Source of the DNA: Nocardia concava NBRC 100430
GTDB taxonomy: Bacteria; Actinomycetota; Actinomycetes; Mycobacteriales; Mycobacteriaceae
NCBI RefSeq assembly: GCF_000308815.1
Contig: NZ_BAFX01000129.1
Span: 1-39,460 of the forward strand
Direction: 5' to 3'
Length of the DNA: 39,460 nt
The notes beneath the pieces were generated by a model. That model ran no database searches. It had not been told where the DNA came from and worked only from the letters and a program-made list of their open reading frames with translations. Position 1 is the stretch's first letter. Each line of letters begins with the position of its first letter. The position numbers were made by a program, and so were the translations under genes. Shown one piece after another: positions 1 to 7,567 of the stretch.

Positions 1-324
1 CACGCCCGCGCTGGTGAGTGCCCGTATCAGGGCGCAGGCGTGCGGGTCGGTGCGCAGCCGGTCGGCGTTGACGGTGCCGCCGGGGATGACGAGGATGTCG
101 ACTTCGGTGGGGTCGAGGCTGTCGATGGTGGTGTCGGGGTCGAAGGTGTCAGCGGGCTCGAGGTCGTGCCGATAGGTGTGTACGGGTTCGGATTTCACCG
201 CGGCGTGCAGTACCTGTGCGCCGCGCTCGCGCAGCCGGTCGCGCGGTACGACGAGTTCGTCGTGCTCGACACCGGTGTTGCTGGTGATGATGGCGACCTG
301 GAATCCGGCAAGTGGCCCTGGCAT
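1..324 (-). CDS. DJ-1/PfpI family protein, N-terminal part (cut by window edge)
   Basis: The protein runs from an ATG at 322-324 (minus) leftwards out of the window, so only the first 108 codons are visible. An AGGAG ribosome site sits just upstream. The N-terminus reads MPGPLAGFQVAIITSNTGVE, followed by HDELVVPRDRLRERGAQV, the usual PfpI pattern in which the Glu after Gly-Val is the conserved acidic residue beside the nucleophile. Further on VDILVIPGGTVNADRLR matches the family's 'hVIPGG' strand. The window ends before the nucleophile-elbow Cys (usually CHG), so enzymatic competence cannot be judged. Family members are glyoxalases, deglycase/chaperone-like proteins or proteases; the exact role is unknown. 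It lies about 380 bp downstream of the LysR gene, in the same direction. Confidence 0.85.
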   Translation of the reverse strand, partial: MPGPLAGFQVAIITSNTGVEHDELVVPRDRLRERGAQVLHAAVKSEPVHTYRHDLEPADTFDPDTTIDSLDPTEVDILVIPGGTVNADRLRTDPHACALIRALTSAGV

Positions 325-702
325 GTTCGCTCCTGTCGCTCAGAACGCCTTCATGGCAGAGGGCGAGTTGTCCTAGCGTGCGGATGCCCTTCGATTCCAT
401 GTCGAAACCGACGCGATGGGCGGTCTGAAGTCGCGGATTCCAATGCCATCGTTTACGCGGGACCCATTATCGAAGCTGTCGGAGGAGCCTGCGCAGCCTG
501 TGGAGGAGATGGCGGTAAGGCATACGACCGTCTGCACGAGCGTGCAGCGGTCTCGGTGGCGTGTGTCCGAGTCCCGCGATGTAGGGCATCCGCGATCAGC
601 CTTTTCGCCGGGTCGTTCATTCTGCTGCAAGGGTTTCCGTACTCACCGATACCAAACACCCGCCGCCGCCGATTGACCGGTGGCCCCCGTGCGGCACCCC
701 CT
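325..702. other. Intergenic stretch without a convincing gene
   Basis: This 378-bp gap separates the DJ-1/PfpI start from the LysR stop. Short open frames exist on both strands, but none has a good ribosome site with a protein-like composition, and the minus-strand frames are rich in Arg, Ser and Pro as expected for shadow frames in high-GC DNA. The DJ-1/PfpI promoter should lie here. I see no repeat, tRNA or clear terminator hairpin. Confidence 0.4.
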
Positions 703-1593
703 TTACAGATGGCGGGTGCCGAGATCGGCGGCGACCGCGGCCAAGGCGCGGATCTCGGCGTTCTCGGCCTCGGTGCGCCAGATCAGCGCGTAGTGCAGGC
801 GGGATACGTCGTGGACCGGCACCCAGGCGATATCGGGCCGCTGCCAGTACCTGTTCGAGTGCGCGGGCAGCATGGTGACCGCCGCGCCGGTCGAGATCGT
901 GGCGAACATTTCGTCCCGGTTGCTCACCAGTGGTCCGCGCTCGATGATTCGCCCGCGCGGAGTGTGGAATGGCGTGAAATTCGCTTCCCAATACTCGGGC
1001 AGGCGCGGGGCGGTGTTGTGCAGGAAATCGCCGAGCACCTCCACCGAAACCGAAGTACGCGAGGCCAGTTGATGGTTGGCGGCGATCGCCAGCATGCGGG
1101 CGTCGGTGAACAGCACCGGTCCCACTGTCAGGTCGCGCTCCTCGACCGGAAGCGACATCACCAGGGCGTCGATATCGCCCCGCCGCAGGGCCGCGAACGG
1201 GTCCACCCAGGTCGCGCTGCGGAGTTCGAGATGGCACTCGGGGTGCGCGACCCCGAACGCATCCCACAGCGGTTGCAGGTCGAGCACGTTCGACGGTACC
1301 GCGCCGACCCGTATCCGCCGGGTCTTATCCGACGCGAAAAGCCGGGCCTGCTCGATGCTTTCGTGCAGCCCCCGATAGAGCGGCAGCAGATCGTCCCGCA
1401 GTTTCCGCCCGACCGGGGTGAGCAGGACCCGTCGAGTGGTGCGGTCGAACAGCGCCGCGCCGACCATCCGCTCCTGCTTCTTCACCGCCTGCGACACCCG
1501 CGCCGACGAAACATGCAGGCGCTGCGCCGCCCGGCCGAAGTGCAATTCCTCGGCCACCGTCAGAAAAATCTCGATGTCACGAAGTTCCCACAC
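703..1593 (-). CDS. LysR family transcriptional regulator
   Basis: A LysR-type activator/repressor of 296 aa with an N-terminal winged helix-turn-helix and a periplasmic-binding-protein-like effector domain. The chosen start is GTG at 1591-1593, preceded by GGGGAG at proper spacing, giving MWELRDIEIFLTVAEELHFG. The segment AAQRLHVSSARVSQAVKKQE is the recognition helix region and ALFDRTTRRVLLTPVG is the classic end of the HTH domain. The upstream extension in the same frame (start at 1641) has no ribosome site. The effector domain begins near IRVGAVPSNV. The gene is divergent from the XRE/MmyB regulator across about 217 bp and reads towards the DJ-1/PfpI gene. The target and inducer are unknown. 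Confidence 0.9.
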   Translation of the reverse strand: MWELRDIEIFLTVAEELHFGRAAQRLHVSSARVSQAVKKQERMVGAALFDRTTRRVLLTPVGRKLRDDLLPLYRGLHESIEQARLFASDKTRRIRVGAVPSNVLDLQPLWDAFGVAHPECHLELRSATWVDPFAALRRGDIDALVMSLPVEERDLTVGPVLFTDARMLAIAANHQLASRTSVSVEVLGDFLHNTAPRLPEYWEANFTPFHTPRGRIIERGPLVSNRDEMFATISTGAAVTMLPAHSNRYWQRPDIAWVPVHDVSRLHYALIWRTEAENAEIRALAAVAADLGTRHL

Positions 1594-1810
1594 GACCAAT
1601 CTCCCCAACTCGGTCTTCCGACAATAGCCGTTGGCGCGCAATCACGATCCGGACGACGAGGCCGCGGCCCTCCGCTCGGCCGCATCTGTTCACCGAGGCG
1701 GGCGCCTTGTTCTGCGCATCGTGGCAATTCATGTAATCATTCCGTCCGCAGGGGACCTTCGCGCAGCCGCGCCGCAGCGGCCATATAGACGAGCGTGGAC
1801 AGGAGACCCC
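1594..1810. promoter_or_regulatory. Divergent spacer between LysR and XRE/MmyB regulators
   Basis: A 217-bp region with promoters for both genes. A short AT-rich stretch (GTAATCATTC near 1733-1742) stands out and could hold a -10 element. No strong palindrome was identified by eye. Confidence 0.3.
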
Positions 1811-2599
1811 GTGGATCACGAAAGCTTCATCGGTGGCGATTCACCGGGACCCGCGGTGCCCACGTTCGGGACCGCGCTGCGGCGGATGCGGGAGGCGCGC
1901 AAGGTATCGCGGGAACGGCTGGCCTTCGGCGCGGGTGTCAGCGCGAGTTATGTCACGCATTTGGAGACCGGGCAACGCACCCAGCCCGCCGAACAGGTCG
2001 TCGCCGCGCTCATTCGCCATCTCGATCGAATCGCGCCCATCTGCCCCGATGAACGCAGGCTGCTGAATCAGCTCAGCGGATACACCGATCCGAAGGACAC
2101 GCCATCGACCGAGCAACTGCGTGCCCTGATCACACCCGGCCTGAATGAGGCGCTGACCGCGCACCTCCCCAATCCGGCGGCGTACGTCGACAGCCAGCGC
2201 ACCGATATCCTGCGCTTCAACCGCGCCTATGAGGAGCTGCTGCCCGGACTGTGCCGCAGGGGGAATCTCCTGCACTGGTTATTCGGTGACGCGGAGGCCT
2301 CGGAAATCATCGAGGAATGGGAGCTGATCGCCCGCCAGTCGGTGCGGTATATGCGTGCGGCACTGGGGCGTTTTCGCGGATCCCGGGAATTGACCGGGCT
2401 GCTGGCCGAACTCGCCCGCTATCCCACCTTCCGCAAGTTCTGGTTCGAGAGCGAGGCGGAGTTCGCCTCGGCGGTCGTGCCGGTATGGCTGCGCGAGCCG
2501 GTGACGCGGGCGCGCCGCGCGATCTACTGGCAGCTGAGCTGGGTCGACTCGCCGCCGTACCCGAATCGCATTTTGGTGATGATCGGCCTGTGGGCGTGA
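1811..2599 (+). CDS. XRE-family regulator with MmyB-like C-terminal domain
   Basis: A 262-aa DNA-binding regulator. The start is GTG at 1811, with AGGAGA a few bases upstream; the longer frame from 1631 overlaps the LysR start and lacks a site. The N-terminal HTH_31-type helix-turn-helix reads FGTALRRMREARKVSRERLA, then GVSASYVTHLETGQR. After it comes the MmyB-like ligand-binding domain, marked by NPAAYVDSQRTDILRFNRAYEELL. Proteins of this architecture regulate short-chain dehydrogenases or secondary metabolism in actinomycetes (the family is named after MmyB of the methylenomycin cluster). It ends 26 bp before the stop of the convergent cyclodipeptide synthase gene. A role in controlling that gene is possible but unproven. 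Confidence 0.88.
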   Translation: MDHESFIGGDSPGPAVPTFGTALRRMREARKVSRERLAFGAGVSASYVTHLETGQRTQPAEQVVAALIRHLDRIAPICPDERRLLNQLSGYTDPKDTPSTEQLRALITPGLNEALTAHLPNPAAYVDSQRTDILRFNRAYEELLPGLCRRGNLLHWLFGDAEASEIIEEWELIARQSVRYMRAALGRFRGSRELTGLLAELARYPTFRKFWFESEAEFASAVVPVWLREPVTRARRAIYWQLSWVDSPPYPNRILVMIGLWA

Positions 2600-2625
2600 G
2601 GGTCTCGGCCGGGTGTCGTTCGGCG

Positions 2626-3303
2626 TCAGTGGGTTTCGCCGATGATCAGGTAGCCCTGGGTGGGGTGGGGGTGGATGGGCAGGTCGCCGTTGTACAGGGC
2701 TTCTATGAAGGGGATCGTGCGGTGGTACGCGTAGAGGGACGAGGTGGTGCCGACAATGGCCGGGGTGTCGACCAGTAGTGGGATGTCGGTGAGGAAGTAT
2801 TCGACGGCGATTTCGCATCGACGTTGATCCGGTTCGATGCAGTCGGGGAGGCGGTGCCGCAATACATCTCGGGTGGTGTCCAGGCACAGCGCGCGGAACG
2901 CCGGATCGGTGTCGAAGAGGTAGTGTGCGCGTTTGTACAGGTCGAGGAACGCGGAGTTGGTGCTCAGAAAATTCCAATCGAGGATCCGCTCGTTCAGGCC
3001 GTCCAACCCCGCCGAATCCACGGCATCGCGAATCCGATTGCGCATCTTCAAACCGTTCTCGTGCGCGCGCCGCCGCGCCTTGTCCGCCGGGAATCCCATT
3101 GCGCGCAGGGTGTATTCGGACGGCACATCCGGTAGATGGAACTGAACCCCGTTGAATTCACGCGCGGCCCACCGCGTCAGCTCCGCAATCCGTGCCCGTT
3201 TGAAATAGCTGTTGAACGGGCTGATCCCCAGGCACGCATGCGCCCGCTCCTCGAAGATGTGAGCACAGTTCGCGGTCAGCGGCCGGACGGCCCAGGCATC
3301 CAC
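2626..3303 (-). CDS. tRNA-dependent cyclodipeptide synthase (AlbC-like, NYH type)
   Basis: A 225-aa enzyme that should take two aminoacyl-tRNAs and release a 2,5-diketopiperazine. Aligned by eye to AlbC (239 aa): the nucleophile Ser37 corresponds to Ser28 in HACLGISPFNSYF, Asn40 to Asn31, Tyr178 to Tyr169 (VEYFLTDIPLL), and Tyr202-His203 to Tyr193-His194 (SSLYAYHRT). Asn/Tyr/His at these positions place it in the NYH subfamily. The position of catalytic Glu182 is Asp173 here, an unusual conservative change. The end, TQGYLIIGETH, matches the family C-terminus. The start is a GTG at 3301-3303, the first in frame after a stop; no clear ribosome site precedes it, so a leaderless transcript is possible. 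It is divergent from an AraC regulator and convergent with the MmyB-type regulator. No tailoring enzyme is directly attached; the nearest P450 is 4.3 kb away. Product identity cannot be read by eye. Confidence 0.9.
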   Translation of the reverse strand: MDAWAVRPLTANCAHIFEERAHACLGISPFNSYFKRARIAELTRWAAREFNGVQFHLPDVPSEYTLRAMGFPADKARRRAHENGLKMRNRIRDAVDSAGLDGLNERILDWNFLSTNSAFLDLYKRAHYLFDTDPAFRALCLDTTRDVLRHRLPDCIEPDQRRCEIAVEYFLTDIPLLVDTPAIVGTTSSLYAYHRTIPFIEALYNGDLPIHPHPTQGYLIIGETH

Positions 3304-3369
3304 GGCAACATGCTAGCAATGCGACTCGGTCGCCGTTTCGAGCGTGTTTCGATCTCGTAGTCTCCGTGG

Positions 3370-3386
3370 CGAACTCCGCGAGTTCG
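3370..3386. promoter_or_regulatory. Inverted repeat in the CDPS/AraC divergent promoter
   Basis: The 118-bp divergent spacer between the cyclodipeptide synthase (3303) and the AraC gene (3422) contains CGAACT-CCGCG-AGTTCG, a perfect 6-bp inverted repeat with a 5-bp centre. It is suitably placed for an operator acting on one or both genes. That it binds the neighbouring AraC protein is only inferred. Confidence 0.4.
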
Positions 3387-3421
3387 TGGCGGATCGGGGG
3401 CGCGGGCGTTAGCGTCCACGT

Positions 3422-4459
3422 ATGGGCGGCGGGCGGAACGAGACATGGGGGATGGGGACCGATCAGACACTGCTGCATCGGTTCGTCATCGCGCAGTTGA
3501 CCGCGGCGGGGCTCGATCGTGGTCGGCTGATTCGGGAGTGCGGGGTGCCGGAATGGACCCTGAGCGGTCCGGGCGTGCATGTGCCGAGTGCGACCTTCGG
3601 GCGGTTGTGGGAGGTCGCGGCCCACTGGCTGGACGATCCGGAGGTCGGGCTGCGGGTGGGGAGCCGGTACGAGCTCAAAGCGACCGGGCTGTACGACTAT
3701 CTGTTCTCCACCGCGCCCACGGTCGGTGCGGGCCTGGCCACCTGCGGGCCCTACGTCAGCGCGGTCACCACCAACCATCGATTCACCTTCGTCGAGGGGA
3801 CCGGTGGGGAGTCCACGCTGTATCTGGACATGGTCGACGGTGAGGGGCGGGCCCGCGAGTTGACTCACGCGTGGGGATTGTCGGCCGTGCTCGGGCGGGC
3901 GCGGCGAGTCGTCGACGCTCCGCTGAACCCGACCCGCGTGTCACTGCGGCAGCGGGCGCCACGCAATCTCGAAACCTATCGGGAGGTATTCCCCGGCGCG
4001 ATCATCGATTTCGGGATGCCCACGGATTCCATGACATTCCGGGCGTCCGACCTCGCACTACCGCTGGTCACCGCGGACCCGGCACTGGCCGAGGTGTTGA
4101 AACCGCTGGCCGAGGCACTGCCGCCGCCCCCGCCACTGGAAACCGCGTGGCCCGAACGGGTGGCCGTCGCGATCGCCGAAGGCATGGACAGCGGCGAGAT
4201 CTCACTCGAGCAGATAGCCCGTCGGCTGCTGGTCAGCCCGCGCACGCTGCAACGGCGGCTCACCGAGGTCGGAACGACCTTCCGCAACGAGGTGGACCGG
4301 GCCCGCCACGCCCGCCTCGTGGCGGCCACGGCCACCGGCCCCTTGAGTCGATCCCAGCAAGCCCGACTGCTGGGCTACACCGACGCCGCCTCCGCCCGCA
4401 GGACGGGCCTGCGGTGGGCGGTCGCCGCGTCGATGCATGTTGGGGCGCAAGAGATTTAG
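3422..4459 (+). CDS. AraC family transcriptional regulator (OruR/VirS-like sensor domain)
   Basis: 345 aa. The N-terminal two thirds are the long Arabinose_bd-type sensor seen in OruR/VirS-like AraC proteins (for example SATFGRLWEVAAHWLDDPEVGLRVG). The C-terminus has the AraC helix-turn-helix: ISLEQIARRLLVSPRTLQRRL is a good first helix-turn-helix. The second is poor: where the family has GYSEPSAFxRAFxRW, this protein has GYTDAASARRTGLRW, losing both aromatic residues, and it stops 14 residues later. DNA binding may therefore be altered. The start may be ATG 3422 or ATG 3452 (MGTDQTLLHRF); neither has a strong ribosome site. It is divergent from the cyclodipeptide synthase, making that gene its first candidate target. 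Confidence 0.82.
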   Translation: MGGGRNETWGMGTDQTLLHRFVIAQLTAAGLDRGRLIRECGVPEWTLSGPGVHVPSATFGRLWEVAAHWLDDPEVGLRVGSRYELKATGLYDYLFSTAPTVGAGLATCGPYVSAVTTNHRFTFVEGTGGESTLYLDMVDGEGRARELTHAWGLSAVLGRARRVVDAPLNPTRVSLRQRAPRNLETYREVFPGAIIDFGMPTDSMTFRASDLALPLVTADPALAEVLKPLAEALPPPPPLETAWPERVAVAIAEGMDSGEISLEQIARRLLVSPRTLQRRLTEVGTTFRNEVDRARHARLVAATATGPLSRSQQARLLGYTDAASARRTGLRWAVAASMHVGAQEI

Positions 4460-4465
4460 GCGGGA

Positions 4466-5395
4466 TTACCGCGCGATATCCGCCAGCCAGTTGTGGAGCC
4501 ACGTGGTGGCGGTGGTGCCATTGGCGTCGACGACGTAGTGCGGATACGACTGGTGCACGCCGGAGGACAGGAACTCCTGCACCTGGCGTCCCCACTGCTC
4601 GCTGGACGGATCATCCTGCGGGGCGGACAGAATGGACAGCCAGCCGGGGATGAGCGCCTCGCTGAGGATGGAATTCAGGGTCGCGGCGTAATTGGGGATC
4701 TGCAGCGGATCGGGCGCGGACAACTGGGTCGCGAATCCGGCGAATCGACCGGCGAGGTCATCGGTCGGCACCGAGCAGTACAGGTCGCCCGCCGCGCAGA
4801 TGCTGCGGACCACCGGGCTGACCCACCCGAACCCGCCGGGCCGAGCACCCGCCGCGCCCGCGCCCGGCACCGGCGGCCCGACCAGCGCGTCGGTGGGGGA
4901 GCGGCGAGGATCGGACAGCAGGCCGACGGCGACGAGCCGGTCCGGCGGAATCACCCCGAGCCCGGTTCCGATCTCCGCGGCCACATCCCCGGCCACATTC
5001 GCTCCCTGGCTGTAGCCCAGGAGCGCGAAACGTGTTGCGCCGCAACGCGCGGCCTGATCGGCGATCGTGCCCCGGGTGTTGTTGACACCCTCCCGCTCGG
5101 ACCGCCCGTAAACCTCGCCCTCCCAGGGCAGCGCCGTCGCGGCATAGCTCACGTAGGTCGTCCGCACGGAGCCCGGCAGCCCGCGGGTGACCATCGACAG
5201 CATCCCCTGCCGGGGATCATCGTCGGAGGTCTCCCAGGTCCCGGGAACGGCGATAACGCTCAGCGCCGGGCAGTCCGCGGGCGCCGCCGCGGCCCGCGGC
5301 GCCCCGAAACCCCACAGCCCGGCCGCCAGTACCTCGGCCGCCAGCGCCGTCATCACACTCGCCGTCCGTGACCACCGCGTTCTCGGAAGGGACAA
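4466..5395 (-). CDS. Secreted cutinase-family carboxylesterase
   Basis: A 309-aa alpha/beta hydrolase of the cutinase family, predicted to hydrolyse lipid or polymer esters outside the cell. The start is TTG at 5393-5395, with AGGAG seven bases upstream. A signal peptide is evident: basic MSLPRTRWSR, a hydrophobic stretch, then AAAAPADCP with likely cleavage after the Ala run. The nucleophile is Ser129 in LLGYSQGAN; the acid is Asp204 in ICAAGDLYCS; the catalytic His is at 281 or 286 (VHQSYPHY). Cys pairs 42/118 and 200/207 match the conserved disulfides of the family. Mycobacteria and nocardiae have many such genes (the Cut/CFP21 group). It is convergent with the AraC gene (7 bp between stops). 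No dedicated partner is visible. Confidence 0.9.
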   Translation of the reverse strand: MSLPRTRWSRTASVMTALAAEVLAAGLWGFGAPRAAAAPADCPALSVIAVPGTWETSDDDPRQGMLSMVTRGLPGSVRTTYVSYAATALPWEGEVYGRSEREGVNNTRGTIADQAARCGATRFALLGYSQGANVAGDVAAEIGTGLGVIPPDRLVAVGLLSDPRRSPTDALVGPPVPGAGAAGARPGGFGWVSPVVRSICAAGDLYCSVPTDDLAGRFAGFATQLSAPDPLQIPNYAATLNSILSEALIPGWLSILSAPQDDPSSEQWGRQVQEFLSSGVHQSYPHYVVDANGTTATTWLHNWLADIAR

Positions 5396-5626
5396 CGCCT
5401 CACTCCTGCTCTCTGATACGACTGTTCCTGGGCGCGCTTGGAATGTCCGGTTGCGCTGCTCAGAGCGACATCCAAGCTATCAAGAAAACCAATTGGTACG
5501 CACCTAGGCGGTGACGTCGGTCGGATCACAGATGGATCGGGCAGAGGATTCCCGAACTACTTGATGGGTGTGGGCTGTGGGGTGTGAAAGCTGGACGGCG
5601 CCAACGGCATTCGGGCAGATGAGATA

Positions 5627-6283
5627 TCAGGCCGGAGTGGTGTGGCTGACCGGTGTGCCGACGCCGGAAGCCAGCGGATCGCCGGGGTATTGGTAGAACC
5701 GGCCCGGCTGATCGGACTCGACGCCGTAGCCGATGCCGAGTCCCTCGAGCGCGTCACGGACCTTGGTGATCGTCTGCCAATCGAAGTTCTCGAAGCCGAC
5801 GTCGTTGGGCACGCCGACATCGTGGCCGAGCTCGTTCTGGGCGTGGCGGACCAGGGCGCGATGGACGGCCTCGGTGCCCAGGGCTTCGGCGCACAGCCGC
5901 GCGCCGAACGGTTCGCGGGCATTCGCGTAGGCGCTCACCCCGAGCAGGTAGAGGCTGATCTCCACTGTCTCAACGATTTCCAGCGTGGAGAACAACCCGA
6001 CACCGCCATTGTCGAAGGCCGCGTCGGGAAACCAGTACTGCTGGGTGAACGGCTTCCCTCCGGCGTCCTGCAAGGCCTGGACGTGGTGATATTCCTGGGT
6101 GACCGCATTGCGCAGCACCGGCAGGAACGCCTCCGACGGGGTGCCGGCCGCACGTTCGATGGCGGCGGTGACGAAGGTGACGCCGAGGGCCTCCTCGGTG
6201 ACGAGGAAATCGAGCACTTCCTGCAAGCCCTGTCTGTCGCCGAGAGTGGCGGACTTCTTTGTTGCATCGATGATCGAGGACAT
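5627..6283 (-). CDS. Ferritin-like domain protein
   Basis: 218 aa from ATG 6281-6283, with GGGAGG upstream; the longer frame extending to 6808 is a run-through into non-coding DNA opposite the peptidase gene. The sequence shows a Ferritin_2-type four-helix bundle. VTEEALGVTFVTAAIERAAG is the first helix, followed by EYHHVQALQDAGG, then EIVETVEISLYLLGVSAYA, and EAVHRALVRHAQNELG. The two ExxH motifs and the other Glu residues could form a di-iron site. Family members occur as exported desiccation-related proteins, but no signal peptide is seen here. The catalytic activity, if any, is unknown. It is divergent from the M48-type peptidase gene. Confidence 0.85.
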   Translation of the reverse strand: MSSIIDATKKSATLGDRQGLQEVLDFLVTEEALGVTFVTAAIERAAGTPSEAFLPVLRNAVTQEYHHVQALQDAGGKPFTQQYWFPDAAFDNGGVGLFSTLEIVETVEISLYLLGVSAYANAREPFGARLCAEALGTEAVHRALVRHAQNELGHDVGVPNDVGFENFDWQTITKVRDALEGLGIGYGVESDQPGRFYQYPGDPLASGVGTPVSHTTPA

Positions 6284-6515
6284 GGTCCCTCCCGAGTAGG
6301 AGTGGTGGATTTGTCGGTTCGAAAATTCAGATGGCAAATGGCTAGCTATTCGCTGCCTCGATGCTAGACCCGAAATCGGCCAAAGATACGGGTGAGTCAC
6401 ATCACATTGCGGCGGGTGCGGTGTGGTGCCAGGCAACGGAAATTGGGGGCATGCGTTGCGACATCGGTTGGGTATCTTGATAATTCGGCACCGCTTCGAC
6501 GATCGGGTACCGCTG

Positions 6516-7532
6516 ATGATCGCACCCAGGCTCGAATCCGCGAGCATCGAGGACCGCGCGGCGTATCGCAGGCAAATTCGCCTGCGCGCGGTGCCCTGGA
6601 CCGTCGCGATGCTGCTCGTATCGTGGCCGGTTCCGCTGCAGGGTGGCCTGCTGCTGTATCGGCTCGGCGATCTGGCGGGCCGGTGGGCGGGGATCCTGCT
6701 GCTCTGTGTGTGGCTGTTATCCGCGTTCCCCGTGCTGCACCCGCCGCGACTGCCCCCGCCGATGGCCGCTCCGGGGTTGCCCCGCCGACCGACCGCCGAT
6801 GAATCCACGGTGCTGGACCCGGCGTGGAGCGATACCGTGCACCGGCTCGGCCTCGACGAATCGTGCTACGACGTGTTGGTGCGCGAGGACGGGCCGCTCG
6901 GCACGGCCTACCCGGGCGGCAGCATCATCGTGTCCACCGAGGCCATCCACGACCTTTCGCCCGCGGAACTGCGCGGACTGCTCGGGCACGAGATCGGGCA
7001 TTTCGTCGGGGACGGCGGCTTCGGTCTGTACCGGCTGTCGCGGTGGTACACCGGTCTGCTGACGCTGCCGCCGAATATTGTCTGTCGATGGGTGCTGCGC
7101 ATGCCGTTTCCGGCCGAGTGGGCCAGGCTCACGGTGGTGTGGTTCGTGCGCCTCGGGTGGCTGGTCGGCTGGTTTACCGCGCTGGACAACTGTTTTGGTC
7201 CCGCTGTGACAGTCGGGTTCGCGGTGGCGGCGATCGTGCAGGGACTGGGGCAGTTGGCGATTCTGCGGCGTGACCAGACCCATGCCGATCGGGTCGCGGT
7301 CGATCTCGGTTTCGGCCCCGGGCTCGCCTCGATGACCCGGCGCCGAAACCCGCCGGACCCCCGATTGCCCTCGTTGCTGCATCAGCGTCGCCGGAGGTAC
7401 CGGGCGCTGGCGCTCCTGCTCCGGTCGTTGTTGCGGGATCCGGTGCCGGAGCAGCGAATCGCCGATATCGAAGCGCTCATCTCACTGCGTGACGTTGCCC
7501 AGTTCCCCGGTCAATCGGCTGCGCAGGAGTGA
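6516..7532 (+). CDS. Membrane M48-type zinc metalloprotease
   Basis: About 338 aa if it starts at ATG 6516 (MIAPRLESASIEDRAAYRRQ); the frame is open back to 6423 (GTG) but neither start has a strong ribosome site. There are hydrophobic segments near residues 27-50 and 58-75, and two more around 205-250. The zinc motif HEIGH (158-162) follows the typical ELRGLLG lead-in, and YPGGSIIVSTEAIHDLS matches the M48 substrate strand. The usual third zinc ligand, Glu in ExxAD, is replaced: the sequence is RRDQTHADRVAVDLGFG, with Gln254 at that place. The enzyme may use another ligand or be impaired. HtpX/Ste24-like peptidases act in membrane protein quality control. It converges on the first P450 gene. 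Confidence 0.82.
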   Translation: MIAPRLESASIEDRAAYRRQIRLRAVPWTVAMLLVSWPVPLQGGLLLYRLGDLAGRWAGILLLCVWLLSAFPVLHPPRLPPPMAAPGLPRRPTADESTVLDPAWSDTVHRLGLDESCYDVLVREDGPLGTAYPGGSIIVSTEAIHDLSPAELRGLLGHEIGHFVGDGGFGLYRLSRWYTGLLTLPPNIVCRWVLRMPFPAEWARLTVVWFVRLGWLVGWFTALDNCFGPAVTVGFAVAAIVQGLGQLAILRRDQTHADRVAVDLGFGPGLASMTRRRNPPDPRLPSLLHQRRRRYRALALLLRSLLRDPVPEQRIADIEALISLRDVAQFPGQSAAQE

Positions 7533-7567
7533 CCTGCCCTGTTCGGCGCCCTTGCGGATCGAGCGCG

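Noticed and set aside
373..630. Minus-strand frame in the DJ-1/LysR gap with a lipobox-like TGC
   Set aside because: LTAISSTGC resembles a lipobox, but there is no preceding signal peptide pattern at the start and no conserved domain.
5627..6808. Extended 393-aa version of the ferritin-like protein
   Set aside because: The extension upstream of 6283 is low-complexity, lies opposite the peptidase gene, and a proper GGGAGG site precedes ATG 6283.
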